A stretch of 64,000 nt of DNA, from positions 682,001 to 746,000 of the forward strand of contig JAQFVV010012420.1 in the NCBI GenBank assembly GCA_028023455.1. The letters are read 5' to 3'. This document shows, piece after piece, positions 25,859 to 37,139 of this stretch. The translations under genes were made by a program, and so were the position numbers. How positions within the stretch are numbered: the first letter of the stretch is position 1; each line of letters opens with the position of its first letter. This stretch comes from Epiperipatus broadwayi (Eukaryota; Onychophora; Udeonychophora; Euonychophora; Peripatidae). The notes under the pieces were generated by a model, which was not told where the DNA came from, searched no databases, and saw only the letters and a list, made by a program, of their open reading frames with translations.

Positions 25859-26344
25859 AGAATCAGTCTATCACCACATGACATTTTTAAACTAGAAGCA
25901 ACTAGGCTGAAGAAAGAATGTTCAGAAGATGTAACAAAGCCAGAAGAATGTTTGACAGCACTAAGAACTGCATCAGAAAATTTTGGAGAAACTTTGGAAG
26001 ATAATATAGCAGAGCATGAATTTTTTTTTTTACTTAAAGCAGGACACTTAGATAAATTTTTAGCAGAGATGTCAGCAGTGGCAAAATTCAAAACACAATT
26101 TGTAATTTACACTTATAATATAGATATTAAATATAGAATAATTTGTGTACTTTCAAACTATGTTATGAACTGTATGCTGCCTTCTGCCAAACTCTTAGCT
26201 GGTTATAAAAAGGTTTATCTGAAATGTCAGCATGTCTTATTAGAAATCTATCTAAATGAGAGGAAAATAGTATGGTCTAAGAATTTTATCATCACAACAT
26301 TAGAAAGAATGAAAAAAGGATTACTACCTTTTCCCAAAATATAG
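25859..26344 (+). CDS. Unidentified open frame, possible host exon
   Basis: A frame of 161 codons is open from just after a stop at 25856-25858 to a stop at 26342-26344; the first Met is at 25952. The first half has ordinary soluble-protein composition (KLEATRLKKECSEDVTKPEE, then ALRTASENFGETLEDNIAEH), unlike the Ile/Asn/Lys noise around it. The stretch FFLLKAGHLDKFLAEM faintly resembles the helix motif of 14-3-3 proteins (FYLKMKGDYYRYLAEV-like). The remaining sequence does not support that family, so no function is claimed. A possible acceptor (TTTTAAAG) lies at the 5' edge and a possible donor (TTTGTAATT) at about 26100. It could be an exon, a processed relic or chance. Confidence 0.3.
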   Translation, partial: RISLSPHDIFKLEATRLKKECSEDVTKPEECLTALRTASENFGETLEDNIAEHEFFFLLKAGHLDKFLAEMSAVAKFKTQFVIYTYNIDIKYRIICVLSNYVMNCMLPSAKLLAGYKKVYLKCQHVLLEIYLNERKIVWSKNFIITTLERMKKGLLPFPKI

Positions 26345-27229
26345 GTTGCATTTGCATAAGTTTATATATATTATTGGATTTATACTTTTTTACCATAAAT
26401 ATTATCAAACATAATTCAAACTCATTAGAGAATATGACATTTTCATACTCTTTAATTGTCTGTCTTTACACCAATGCAATCTTATAATTTTGAAATAGTT
26501 ACTATGAAAGCTTCAGTGAGAGTTTGTTGGATCAAATACTGTTTTGGTTAATTTTAGATTAATATAAGAGTGAATAGTGAGTCTTCAGAAAATAATACAT
26601 TTTACTTGTAGTGATTATTATTTGTTAATACAATTTTTAATCTTCCTATTCTTGCAATTTGTCTTTTAGAGAATCAATCAATACTGAGGATAATAGTCAT
26701 ATTCTTTTCTAATTAATGAAATAATAACACAAAAATCTTTATGACATTTTTTTTTTTGTAAAAAGTCTTTTTTTCATTTCCATAAATTAGAAAGAAGCAT
26801 AAAAATATAAATTACTTTGATTAAATGCATTTCTCATTAGCAGCTACTCATAAAGGAATATAACCATTATAATTCCAGAAGAAGAAAATCAAAACTAGAA
26901 AGACAAAGCATAAAAAGTTAATGAGTTTGCATGACTACACCTACCAATCAATGAAAAGCAAATTCTTCAATATATATATATATATAATCCTTTAGTGTGT
27001 TATTTGATATATTGCAATGTTATCTTTTAATTCATTACTTTTACAAGTCTTCAAATCTATCTATTTGTAGTTTTCAATTGTATTCAAACCCAATCATATT
27101 CTGCCAATGAAAATAATTAATACTTTGTATTTTTAAATGACTGAAATAATCTCAATAAAAAATAGGATCTCTCTTTCCTATAAGTTATCATGAAATATTA
27201 AAATGAAAATCTTTCAAATTACTTATTAC
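26345..27229. other. AT-rich spacer with short AT run
   Basis: A TA run lies at about 26969-26987. Nothing else is recognised. Confidence 0.5.
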
Positions 27230-27308
27230 CTTGGCAATACCCACTATACATATTGCCACACACAACAAGCTAGAGTAATCAATGGATGCCAAAGGCTTGT
27301 ACATAAAA

Positions 27309-27378
27309 TCCCCATTTAGTATCTACTCATCCAATATCCCCAGACTAGTTTCTGGCTTGTGGCCTTCGTCAGTGAGAA
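27309..27378 (-). ncRNA. Hammerhead-like 70-nt three-way junction, copy 1
   Basis: 5'-TTCTCA pairs with 3'-end TGGGGA (with wobble). It is followed by CTGACGA, the hairpin GGC-CACAA-GCC, GAAA, and a third stem CTAGT/ACTAA. This copy keeps the full CTGACGA core. It differs from a textbook hammerhead by extra A residues beside the hairpin and by a non-U before the expected cleavage base. Confidence 0.5.
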
Positions 27379-27721
27379 GCCTTGGATCTAAGACCACTGC
27401 ACCTAGATCTTAGGATCTAATACAACCCTCCAGCAGCCATCTTTTATCTCCACTTATACAAAACTATGACACCTTAATGTTTTCAATCCAAGCCCACTAG
27501 CTTATATAGTCATATGGTACATTTTGGTGTCTTTGGTTCTTTAATAACCATAGCCACCACTATCCTATTAGGCAGGATTGGTTTTAAGCCAATAAACATC
27601 ACATGACCACCACTTCTTATGCTTGTGTATAACTTGTTAAAACAGGCAAAACTCGCTATACATATTGCCACACACAGCAAGCTAGAGTAATCAATGGATG
27701 CCAGAAGGCTTGTGCATAAAA

Positions 27722-27791
27722 TCCCCATCTATTGCTTACTCATCCAATATCCCCAGACTAGTTTCTGGCTTGTGGTCTTCATCAGTGAGGA
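27722..27791 (-). ncRNA. Hammerhead-like 70-nt three-way junction, copy 2
   Basis: TCCTCA/TGGGGA closing stem, CTGATGA core (the commonest hammerhead form), hairpin GAC-CACAA-GCC with one mismatch, GAAA, and third stem CTAGT/AATAG with one mismatch. Confidence 0.5.
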
Positions 27792-28242
27792 GTCTTGGAT
27801 CTAAGAGCACTGCACCTAGATCTTAGGATCTAATGCAACCCTCCAGCAGCCACCTTTTATCTTCACTTAACTACAAAACTAGATGGGGATTTTATGCACA
27901 AGTCTTCTGGCATCCATTGATTACTCTAGCTTGCTGTGTGTGGCAATACATATAGTGAGTTTTGCCTGTTTTAACAAGTTATACATAAGAAGCGGTGGTC
28001 ATGTGATGTTTATTGGCTTAGAACCAATCCTGCCTAATAGGATAGTGGTGGCTATGGTTATTAAAGAACTAAAGACACCAAATGTATAGGTACTGAAATG
28101 AGGTCACCCCATATGACTACATAAGCTAGTGGGCTTTTGTTTTCAGTTTAAGACTCATAGTTTTGTAGTTGAGATAAAAGGCGGCTGCTGGAGGGTTGCA
28201 TTAGATTCTAAGATCTAGGTGCAGTGCTCTTAGATCCAAGGC

Positions 28243-28312
28243 TCCTCACTGACAAAGGCCACAAGCCAGAAACTAGTCTGGGGATATTGGATGAGTAGGC
28301 ACTAGATGGGGA
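28243..28312 (+). ncRNA. Hammerhead-like 70-nt three-way junction, copy 3
   Basis: TCCTCA/TGGGGA closing stem, core CTGACAA (the expected G is A, so probably inactive), hairpin GGC-CACAA-GCC, GAAA, third stem CTAGT/ACTAG fully paired. Confidence 0.5.
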
Positions 28313-28689
28313 TTTTATGCACAAGCCTTCTGGCATCCATTGATTACTCTAGCTTGCTGTGTGTGGCAATACGTATAGTGAGTTTTGCCTGTTTTAACAA
28401 CAGTTATACACAAGTATAAGAAGTGGTGGTCATGTGATTTTTATTGACTTAAAACCAATCCTGCCTAATAGGATAGTGGTGTCTATGGTTACTAAAGAAC
28501 CAAAGACACCAAAATGTATGGGTATTGAACTGAGTTCAGACCCATATGACTATAGAAGCTAGTGGGTTTGGATTGAAAACATTAAAGTGTTTAAGATTCA
28601 TAGTTTTGTAGTTAAGTGGAGTAAAAGGTGGCTGCTGGAGGGTTGCATTAGATCCTAAGATCTAGGTGCAGTGCTCTTAGATCCAAGGC

Positions 28690-28759
28690 TCCTCACTGAC
28701 AAAGGCCACAAGCCAGAAACTAGTCTGGGGATATTGGATGAGTAGGCACTAGTTGGGGA
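28690..28759 (+). ncRNA. Hammerhead-like 70-nt three-way junction, copy 4
   Basis: As copy 3, but the bases before the closing strand are CTAGT-T-GGGGA. This places a U next to the expected cleavage position, at the cost of the last closing pair. The core is again CTGACAA. Confidence 0.5.
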
Positions 28760-29136
28760 TTTTATGCACAAGCCTTCTGGCATCCATTGATTACTCTAGC
28801 TTGCTGTGTGTGGCAATACGTATAGTGAGTTTTGCCTGTTTTAACAACAATTATACACAAGTATAAGAAGTGGTGGTCATGTGATTTTTATTGACTTAAA
28901 ACCAATCCTGCCTAATAGGATAGTGGTGTCTATGGTTACTAAAGAACCAAAGACACCAAAATGTATGGGTATTGAACTGAGTTCAGACCCATATGACTAT
29001 AGAAGCTAGTGGGTTTGGATTGAAAACATTAAAGTGTTTAAGATTCATAGTTTTGTAGTTAAGTGGAGTAAAAGGTGGCTGCTGGAGGGTTGCATTAGAT
29101 CCTAAGATCTAGGTGCAGTGCTCTTAGATCCAAGGC

Positions 29137-29206
29137 TCCTCATTGACGAAGGTCACAAGTCAGAAACTAGTCTGAGGATATTAAATGAGTAGGCACTAGA
29201 TGGGGA
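29137..29206 (+). ncRNA. Hammerhead-like 70-nt three-way junction, copy 5
   Basis: TCCTCA/TGGGGA closing stem, core TTGACGA (first C changed), hairpin GGT-CACAA-GTC with one mismatch, GAAA, third stem CTAGT/ACTAG. Same 70-nt length as the others. Confidence 0.45.
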
Positions 29207-29359
29207 TTTTATGCACAAGTCTTCTGGCATCCATTGATTACTCTAGCTTGCTGTGTGTGACAATACATATAGTGAGTTTTGCTTGTTTTAACAACAGTTA
29301 TACACAAGCATAAGAAGTGGTGGTCATGAGATATTTATTGGCTTAATATCTTGGCAATA

Positions 29360-30640
29360 TATAAATATGATTCCATCTAATGTTAAACTAATAATAATAA
29401 ATTAAATAAAGAACACATAAGTTAATATTAATAATATTAGCCAAACTATTAAAAACTTAACATATTAATATATTTAAACTATCAACAATTCAATTATATC
29501 ATTCACTTATTTTTATATTAAAGGAAGTTTGCATCAAGTTAATAGCTTCAGAATCATATTTAAATGTCTTAATCTAATGAAAATTTAGTATAAAATATAG
29601 ATGGAAAGTAGATTGAGATTGTGAACAGTTAGTAAATATATTTAAAAATATATGTATGTTGTTCTATTTGAACATGAAAAGACTGATAGTGTAGGTAAAA
29701 TCATGGTTATGTGAGAGATTTTTAATAGTTTGTATTATTGTTCATATTAATTTGTCCATTTTTATGAGTTGATGAATAAACTAAAGAAGAGACTCAGGTG
29801 GAGAAATTACATTATAATAATAGTTTTTGTTCTTTATTAAACACACAACAATATTTTATTTTATTTATATAATTTTAGCATTATTTAGTATGATTAAAAA
29901 ATTTAAATAAGTTTGTATAAAATTTTATCATCTAGAGAAAACTCTACATTAGAATATATTAAATCTTCACAATACATATATATCAAATTGAATCTCTAAT
30001 CATTATATGTGCTAGGATGATGAGGGCATATCTTTTTACAGAAAACAATGCCATATATATATACACACAGTTTAGTTTGATAAAACATATGAATATATTC
30101 TAAATCAAAAGTTTCAAAAAAATATTTTTTTCATTTTTGTTTGACATAGTACCTATGATTTATAATATTAATTATTGATTGCAGTTTGCATTCTAAACCT
30201 TAAGAACAGTCTGTAACTAATTTAGTAAACTGGTAAGATTAGTACTGTCATCAAATAACATAAATCTAGTAGCCAAGAAAATGAAATTCTGTTTTACTTT
30301 TATTTGGTTTAAATTAAAAAATTCATCATTTAAATCTCTATTGCAACTTGATATCTGTTTTTCCTAAGATCATTGTCATAAAAATCAAGTTGAATCTAAT
30401 ATACATTCCTTTGTAGCAACAGTTTTTAATTTCAAATGCTTTAGATTTTCCACTGCCAGTAGTAATGTTTTCTTTCATATTATCATATGTAATAATTGTA
30501 TTAATATCAAGAAACTTCCATAGCCATCAACTATTTTCAGACATTACTATAATCATTCTCAACTAACTCAATCAAATATATTAACCAAATTGATAAAAAC
30601 AATAAAAGGCAATATATAACTCACATTTATGATTTTGCAA
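29360..30640. other. AT-rich spacer
   Basis: No feature recognised. Confidence 0.5.
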
Positions 30641-30654
30641 TTATCTTTATATAT

Positions 30655-31085
30655 CTATAATGATAAATAATACTTTTATACTGAATAAATATAAAATTAT
30701 ATGCTAATCACCAAGCCCATTTAATTAATAGTTGATCTACTCTTTAGCTGTTATGTTCAACAACTTTTTCAATAGGAAAATTATCATTTTTTATTGTATT
30801 TTAGACCTATATACAGTTATCAAGGACAACAATAGCTAGAGAGTGAAAAATTCATATTAATTTTATAGAATAGAGATATTTCACTCGTCTACAAATTTCT
30901 ATAATATGTAGTATGTGACCGTATGTGTAATGATAAATAAGCCTTTTATACAGAATAAATATAAAATCATGTGATAATCAGCAAGTCTATTTAATTAATA
31001 GTTAAATTGCCATCTAATTGCGTGTTCAGTAATTTTTACAGTAGGAAAAAATGACCATTATCTACTGAATTTTAGATTTATTATA
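30655..31085. repeat. Diverged direct repeat, ~273 bp apart
   Basis: A block of about 160 bp at 30655-30815 (AATGATAAATAATACTTTTA, then CATTTAATTAATAGTT, TAGGAAAA, and GTATTTTAGA) recurs in diverged form at 30928-31085. It could be an old tandem duplication. Confidence 0.65.
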
Positions 31086-31432
31086 GAATTTTATAAATGT
31101 GTGAAATATTTTTACCTTATAAAATTAATTATCTGTCCTTTCAAAATCAATTTGCATTAACATATGTAGGCTAATTTAAGACTGGTCTCTGGATGTTGTT
31201 GTTCTTGTTGACTATATAAAAAAAATTTTTAAATACTGTAGGAAATGGTCACTTTCCTACCTGTAAAAAGATATTCAATATGGCAGCTAGGGGGTAGTTT
31301 AATTATTTTTGAAATAAACTTGTGATTATGACATGATTTTATATATTATATAATGTAGTAATATTATTTTATTAAAGCCCTCTATAAAAATTTATAGAAA
31401 TTTGCAGTTATATATATATAATAATAGATCGA

Positions 31433-32125
31433 CGAAGAACATATAGAGAAGAGCTTTCACAAAATATATTTTTGAACAGTATGAACCTAGATGGCTTTCA
31501 ACTATTACAAGTCATAGATGTAGCATAAGTTGAGAGATGTAAATGAGTGCATATATATATATATATTGTTATTTCTAATATATATATATATTGTTATTTC
31601 TAATTTACATGAAATTTAAATATGAAAATTAATTTGATAGAATAAGCGGTCTCTGCTCACAAGTTGTTTACAAGATCAAATGCCAGGAACCCTTCATTTG
31701 CTATGGGGAATCTCAGGAAAACTTATCTATGTGTATAGCCCAACATACTTTCCTATATAATAAAGCTAGAACAAATGCAGAAACACTCAATATTTTTTGA
31801 ACATTTCTCTACAACTTGTTATTCCTTTGTTCCTTCATCTGATAACATCATGTGCACTGAACACAGTGACACTAAACAAAAAATTAAAGCGATGTAGCAT
31901 ATCTCAGGTATCAAAATATGTGCCCCTCTCCAAGAGATGACCTATACTACTAAATTAATTTTCATATTTAAATTTCTTGTAAATTAGCAATAACAGCATG
32001 TATATACATTCACTCCCACCTCCCAACATATGCTGTCTATGACTTGTAATAGCCAAAAGCTGGCTAAGCACATACTATTTAAAAATATATTTTGTGAAAG
32101 CTTTTGTCTATATGTTCTAATCACT
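31433..32125. repeat. Long inverted repeat (foldback element)
   Basis: The left arm at about 31433-31645 and the right arm at about 31948-32125 are diverged complements. Shared blocks are GAACATATAGA, CTTTCACAAAATATATTTTT, CTATTACAAGTCATAGA and AATATGAAAATTAATTT. The loop of about 300 bp (31646-31947) is less AT-rich and has no recognised gene. TA repeats lie in the left arm (31549-31566, 31579-31590). Looks like a foldback transposon remnant. Confidence 0.7.
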
Positions 32126-32199
32126 GATGCGTTGCGGTGAAACTTTCTATGTAATAATTTGTAGGCTTTTTTATATATATATATATTCAAATTTACAGA

Positions 32200-33790
32200 C
32201 TTAGTGCTTTCAGAGCCCTTGTTGCTCCATATTCATAGTCTTTTCAGATTATTAGTTATATGCAAATGTATGCAAATTGCCTCCTATATTATTCATTTTT
32301 TAGAAATGGCAAAACAAGTGTCTCTTCTGTTTATTGTTTTGGCATCACTGGTGATGAAACAAGCTTCCTTTACCTTCCTCTTGATATCGTTTCTTTCCGT
32401 ACATAAAATTACATTTTAGTCTGAGTTAAAACTTATAATTTTACAGTTTTCTATATGGCAACATTTAATGAAAAATAATATTTTGCAAGGCACATTTTCT
32501 GTCAATAAAACTGATATCATCAGCTGCTCATGATGAAATCAGTAAGATCATATCAAACGTAATTCAATTTTAAAATAAATACATTTACAATGTTCCGTTT
32601 ATGGTAATTTAATTAAACTTCTTTGTATCAGCTTAATATTAATTGACAAAATAGTGTTTATATCCAATACATTTTTAAATAACATTGCTTTAAATGAACA
32701 ATTAAATATATAAATATTAATTAGCTAAACACAACTTAAATATATAATGCATTATTGTTATTTTATTTATGCTTACAACCATTGTAAAAATTTACAGTCT
32801 TATATATAACGTTTGATGAAAAGTCAGTCTCTTGCATAACATAGAATATAGCACAATGCTCCAGTTGATATTAAAGTTTGAAAGTGAATTTTAATGATAA
32901 TATATCTAAAGATTTCTTTGCATCAATTGACAGAAACACCTGCAAAAAATTAGTTGGCTTTTCATCAAACAGTGCTGTCTCTAAGATCCTAAGTTCCTAT
33001 AGAGGACATAAGTGAGAAAATGTTAATAAGCTAAATATTTAATTGCTCTTTAAGTAATTTTTACATATTTATTTAAAACGTTATTTAAAAATGAATTTGA
33101 TTATAAGTTTATCTTAAGCTAATACAAAGACTTTAGTTAAATTATTAAAATTCACATTCCAAATTTAATATCAAATTTAGAATTGTGAGTCTATTTAAAT
33201 AGAAATTTAATTGTTATCCTTGTATAATCTTACAGTTTTTCAAACAGTTGATGACACCATGTCCTGCAAAAAATTAATTTTTTCATCAACCATCACCATA
33301 TATAAAATACATTTCATAAAAATTTTATAGAAGGGGTAATACTTATATAAGGCTAAAATCTTAGTACATGCGCCTTGAGTGCTTAATTTTAGCAAAAGAG
33401 ACTTCTACAAATCATAACACAAGATTTGACTTTATAAAGATAAGAGGGACCCTCATGTCTCTAACCTAATTTTCTTAATTATTATAGGTGTAAGTAAAAT
33501 AATGTTAATACATTACATACTTAAATAATGTTCAATTAATTTACATATAGACTAACAGCCTCATTCCAATGCATTAGGAGAAGTAAAAATAATAAATAAT
33601 ATAAAACATAAATCTGTAGTAACATCATTAACCTCTTTCATAAGATCTACTCATTAAAACTCATTGCAAACATAAAGACACAAGAGCTTGAAATATAAGA
33701 GCACAACATTAGTGTTAACAGCAAAGATCAAAATGATTGTGGAATGGAAGACAGTATTTAATAGTGAGCTAATGCACACATAACTGCACA
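32200..33790. other. AT-rich spacer with a short repeated motif
   Basis: CCTGCAAAAAATTA followed by TTTTCATCAA occurs at about 32939-32970 and 33262-33288. Nothing else is recognised. Confidence 0.45.
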
Positions 33791-33794
33791 CTTG

Positions 33795-34920
33795 CAATTT
33801 AAAGCAGTCGCAATCTCTCCATACAGTAATGCCATTCAGTGTAAGTCTTAGTAATCAATTGGTATAATAAGATTAGCACATAAACACTGTATTTAATGCC
33901 TAACCATCTAATATCTCCACACTAGTTTCTACTTTGTCACTTTTATCAGTGAGGGGCCTTGGATTTGAGAGCACTGCACCTAGATCTTAGGATCTAAATG
34001 CAACTCTCCAGATACCATATTTTACCTATTTAATTAATTATAAAACTATGAGTTTAATATAAAAACAATATTTTTTCAATCCAAGTTCATCCATTTGTCT
34101 AGTCATATAAATCTTAACCCAGTTCTGAATCTATACATTTTGGGGTCTTTGGTTTTTAAAATCACAATTACCATCATCCTATGGCAGGCTTAGTGTAAAA
34201 CCACTAAAACAACTCATGAGCATCATTTCCTATACCTACACAAGCTGTTAAAATAGTAGCAAACTCTCCACACAGGCATTTTACACACAAACCTTTTTGC
34301 ACCCGTTGATTACTAAGAATTGCACTGGGTAGCACTATTGTTACCAATGATGCCAAAATGTATAGATACTGAACTAGTTCAGATGCATAAACTATATAAG
34401 CAAATGAGCTTAGATTGAAAACATTATTGTGTTTTCATCTTGGTCTTATACCTTTATAGTTAACTAAATAGGTAAAGATGTTTTCTGGAGGATTGCATTA
34501 GATTCTAGAATGTATAGTACTTTTGGATTCAACATTCATCTCTGATGAAAACTAGAAACTAGTCTGAGAATATTAGATAAATAGGCATTAGACAGAGGTA
34601 TTGTGAGGGATATTGTGCACAATCTTTTTGCATCCATTGATTACTAAGGCTTGCACTGGGTGGTACTATTGTATGGAGATTTTACTTCTGCTTTAATAGC
34701 TTGCATAGTCATAGGAAGTGATGATCATGTGACATTTCAATAGTTTTAACCAATCCTGCCCATATGATGATGGTGACTGTGGTTTTTAAAAACTAAAGAC
34801 ACCAAATTGTATAGATACTGAATTGGGTTCAGATCAATGCAAGTGGATGAGCTTGGATTGAAAACATTATGGATTTTCATTTTGAGGTCCTAGCTTTATA
34901 GTTAACTAAATAGATAAAAA
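33795..34920. mobile_element. Old, diverged copy of the 27-kb repeat, head-to-head
   Basis: 33795-34272 matches the repeat in minus orientation (GATCTAGGTGCAGTGCTCT and GGTCTTTGGTTTTTAAA-like blocks are present). 34273-34920 matches in plus orientation, with more than one partial unit. The hammerhead-like core is degraded: CTGATAA near 33950 on the minus strand, and CTGATGAAAACTAGAAAC at 34543-34560 with its hairpin lost. Many indels make it the oldest of the four loci. Confidence 0.7.
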
Positions 34921-34929
34921 GTGACCATT

Positions 34930-35590
34930 GGTCACTTATTTGTTATTCTTTATGTTCTTATTTTATTCTGATCCTAATATTAACAATTAATTTAGCACAA
35001 ACAAGTAAAAACGTTAACTTGCAAGAATCTTGTTCAAACTCGCACCCGCTTTAAATATATACTGTTCAAGAAAATCTACTGCAGTTCTCAACATTATTCT
35101 ATATTCTGCCCTTACAGTACATGTACTATATCATATCACTAATCAAAAAGCTATCAGTTGTAAGTTTTTGTAATTAGACATAGGACAGTAATGTGCAATG
35201 CATTGATAATAACATTGTAAGAAGTAAATTTGAATTTGAACTAAAATCTAGGGGTAGGTTATTAATTCTTTTATCATACATTTAAGTAATATATTTCTTA
35301 TTTTTTAAATTTTGTTAAACTGTCATGAAAAAATTAAAATTTCATGTTTTTAGATATTTTTCTAAAGAAATTAATATATATATTTAATAATTTTACATTT
35401 TCTTTTAATATTAATTTTTATTTAACTTAGTAAATATGTACACAGAATATTAGTTAGTTTAATTTTGAGCCAAAAAATATTTAATATTTTTGTTTTTATA
35501 AAACTGCAGGTTTATCTGTTAATTAATATAAAATTGCATAAGGTGCGATTTGCAAATTATTTTCTTGTCAAATACAATAAATTGTTGATA
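34930..35590. other. AT-rich spacer
   Basis: Nothing recognised. Confidence 0.5.
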
Positions 35591-35596
35591 AACAGA

Positions 35597-35744
35597 GCAA
35601 AACTCTCCATACAGTATTGCCACCTGGGCTAAACAGAGTAATCAATGGATGCCAGAAGGCTTGTGCATAAAATCCCTATCTAATGCCTACTCATCCAATA
35701 TCCCCAGACTAGTTTCTGGCTTGTGGCCTTCGTCAGTGAGGAGC
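35597..35744 (-). mobile_element. Partial copy of the 27-kb repeat
   Basis: A single truncated unit in minus orientation keeps the GCAAAACTCTCCATACAGTA end and the whole 70-nt hammerhead-like block. It then stops abruptly in T-rich DNA. Confidence 0.8.
35673..35742 (-). ncRNA. Hammerhead-like 70-nt three-way junction, copy 6
   Basis: TCCTCA/TAGGGA closing stem (one mismatch), full CTGACGA core, hairpin GGC-CACAA-GCC, GAAA, third stem CTAGT/ATTAG, in which G-C has become a tolerated G-U pair. Confidence 0.5.
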
Positions 35745-35749
35745 TTACT

Positions 35750-36940
35750 TTATTTTTTTCCAAATTATTTTTGTTTTTTTATTTTCATATCTTTCTTATA
35801 TGTGAATTGTTTTTGCATACATTTTGGTAATTTCTGCTTTTTGTTCAATACGCTGATAATTAATATATTTTGTATTTCATTTTTACTCATTGATTGATAA
35901 ATTTTTATAAAGTGATTTTTTTTTATTGGGGAGGATATAGGGGTGCCAACTAAAATTTTGCTCACAGGTGCCGGACACTAATGGAAAACTCGTGGATCAA
36001 CAGGAGTCTGTTTTTTAAATAGGGAATTTTAAAACATTTTTATTTGGATAACAGTTATTATCTAAATGAAAGGCTAAGGGATAACAATGAGAAATGGGAT
36101 GATACCTTCCTTTTCTTCATCAACTGTATTCCTAAGGAATTTGGATTTTAGCTCATGGATTATAGTGGACTTAATCAAAAAAATGTGAATGATAAAAGAA
36201 TACAACATTTACAGGTAAAAATGTTTTGACATTTCGTTTATTGTAAATGCTAGATTAAATGGTTTTTTTTCATTTTAATTAATTTATAAGTGAATCAAAC
36301 TTGTGGTTAATGATAATAATATATAAAAAATGAATACAAATATTAAATTTCATTAATATATACTATTAATTTTATTGAAAAATCACTCAATTTTATCCCT
36401 AAATAAAATGAAATATATATGACGTCAGAAGTAATTAGATATATTTCTTTTATCAAAACAGTAAAAAAAAGTTTAGTATTAAATTAAACACATATAAGAT
36501 AGATACAGTATCAATTAATAAATAATTATTTTATAAAACATTATAACTAAAATAATTGTTTGTACATTTGATATTTGTATTGAACTTGCATTTATCCTAT
36601 AAAGGCACCAATATTGGGGGGAATATTTTATTTTGCAATGCAAATGTTTAAAGGGGAAGGGGAATATTTGAAGAATGGATATTTTAAAACTTTTACTTAA
36701 TATTTCTGCTCAAATTTATAATAAAAATATCCACAACTAAGATATCATACACGAGATACAGCCTGTGAGGAATGATTGAAAAGTATAAATCAATATGCAT
36801 CTTAAAAATGAATTCATGTGTGCAAGTTTAGAGCTGTGATACATTGTTTATCTATATTGATTTATTTAAAATAATTAGCTGCCATATTTCTTAACTGTTT
36901 TGAAACTAATAGAAAATATGCATTAAACATTTTGAGAACT
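35750..36940. other. AT-rich spacer
   Basis: No feature recognised; frames here are Phe/Ile-rich noise. Confidence 0.5.
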
Positions 36941-36948
36941 ATGCATAT

Positions 36949-37131
36949 ACTAGGAACTCAGTTATTTATCTGTTTATTTATTATAATTATTTAAATGTTT
37001 ATCTATTATATTAATTATACTTATGTAAATACTAGGAACTCAGTTATTTATCTATTTATCAGTTATTTATCTATTTATTTATTGTAATTATTTAAATGTT
37101 TATCTATTATATTAATTATACTTATGTAAAT
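36949..37131. repeat. ~80-100-bp tandem duplication
   Basis: ACTAGGAACTCAGTTATTTA occurs at 36949 and 37029 and is followed in both by TTTAAATGTTTATCTATTAT. The second copy has an internal duplication of TATTTATCTATTTATCAG-like sequence. Confidence 0.85.
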
Positions 37132-37139
37132 ATAGTCAT

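Larger units (their letters stand above)
27240..29349. mobile_element. Inverted plus tandem array of a ~425-447-bp repeat, flanked by a 10-bp TSD
   Basis: The left part (27240-27880) holds one full and one partial unit in minus orientation. At 27881 the orientation flips, and three plus units (starts 27881, 28304 and 28751; periods 423 and 447) plus a partial fourth (29198-29349) follow. The exact direct repeat CTTGGCAATA at 27230-27239 and 29350-29359 bounds the whole array. It therefore entered as one block. Each unit carries the 70-nt hammerhead-like block annotated separately. No long ORF is present. Units differ by a few percent. The arrangement of head-to-head and tandem terminal units resembles pseudo-LTRs of Penelope-like elements or retrozymes (inference). 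Confidence 0.82.

Noticed and set aside
25952-26344. 14-3-3 protein gene
   Set aside because: Only one short stretch resembles the family; the surrounding residues do not.
27510-28089. Two nearly identical 68-72-residue frames (MGILCTSLLASIDYSS...) on opposite strands
   Set aside because: They are the same segment of the inverted repeat. The frame is broken in other units (28304 and 28751), and its start lies in the closing strand of the ribozyme-like fold, so coding is unlikely.
27240-29349. CRISPR array
   Set aside because: Units are over 400 bp, without short repeats and spacers, and the genome is eukaryotic.
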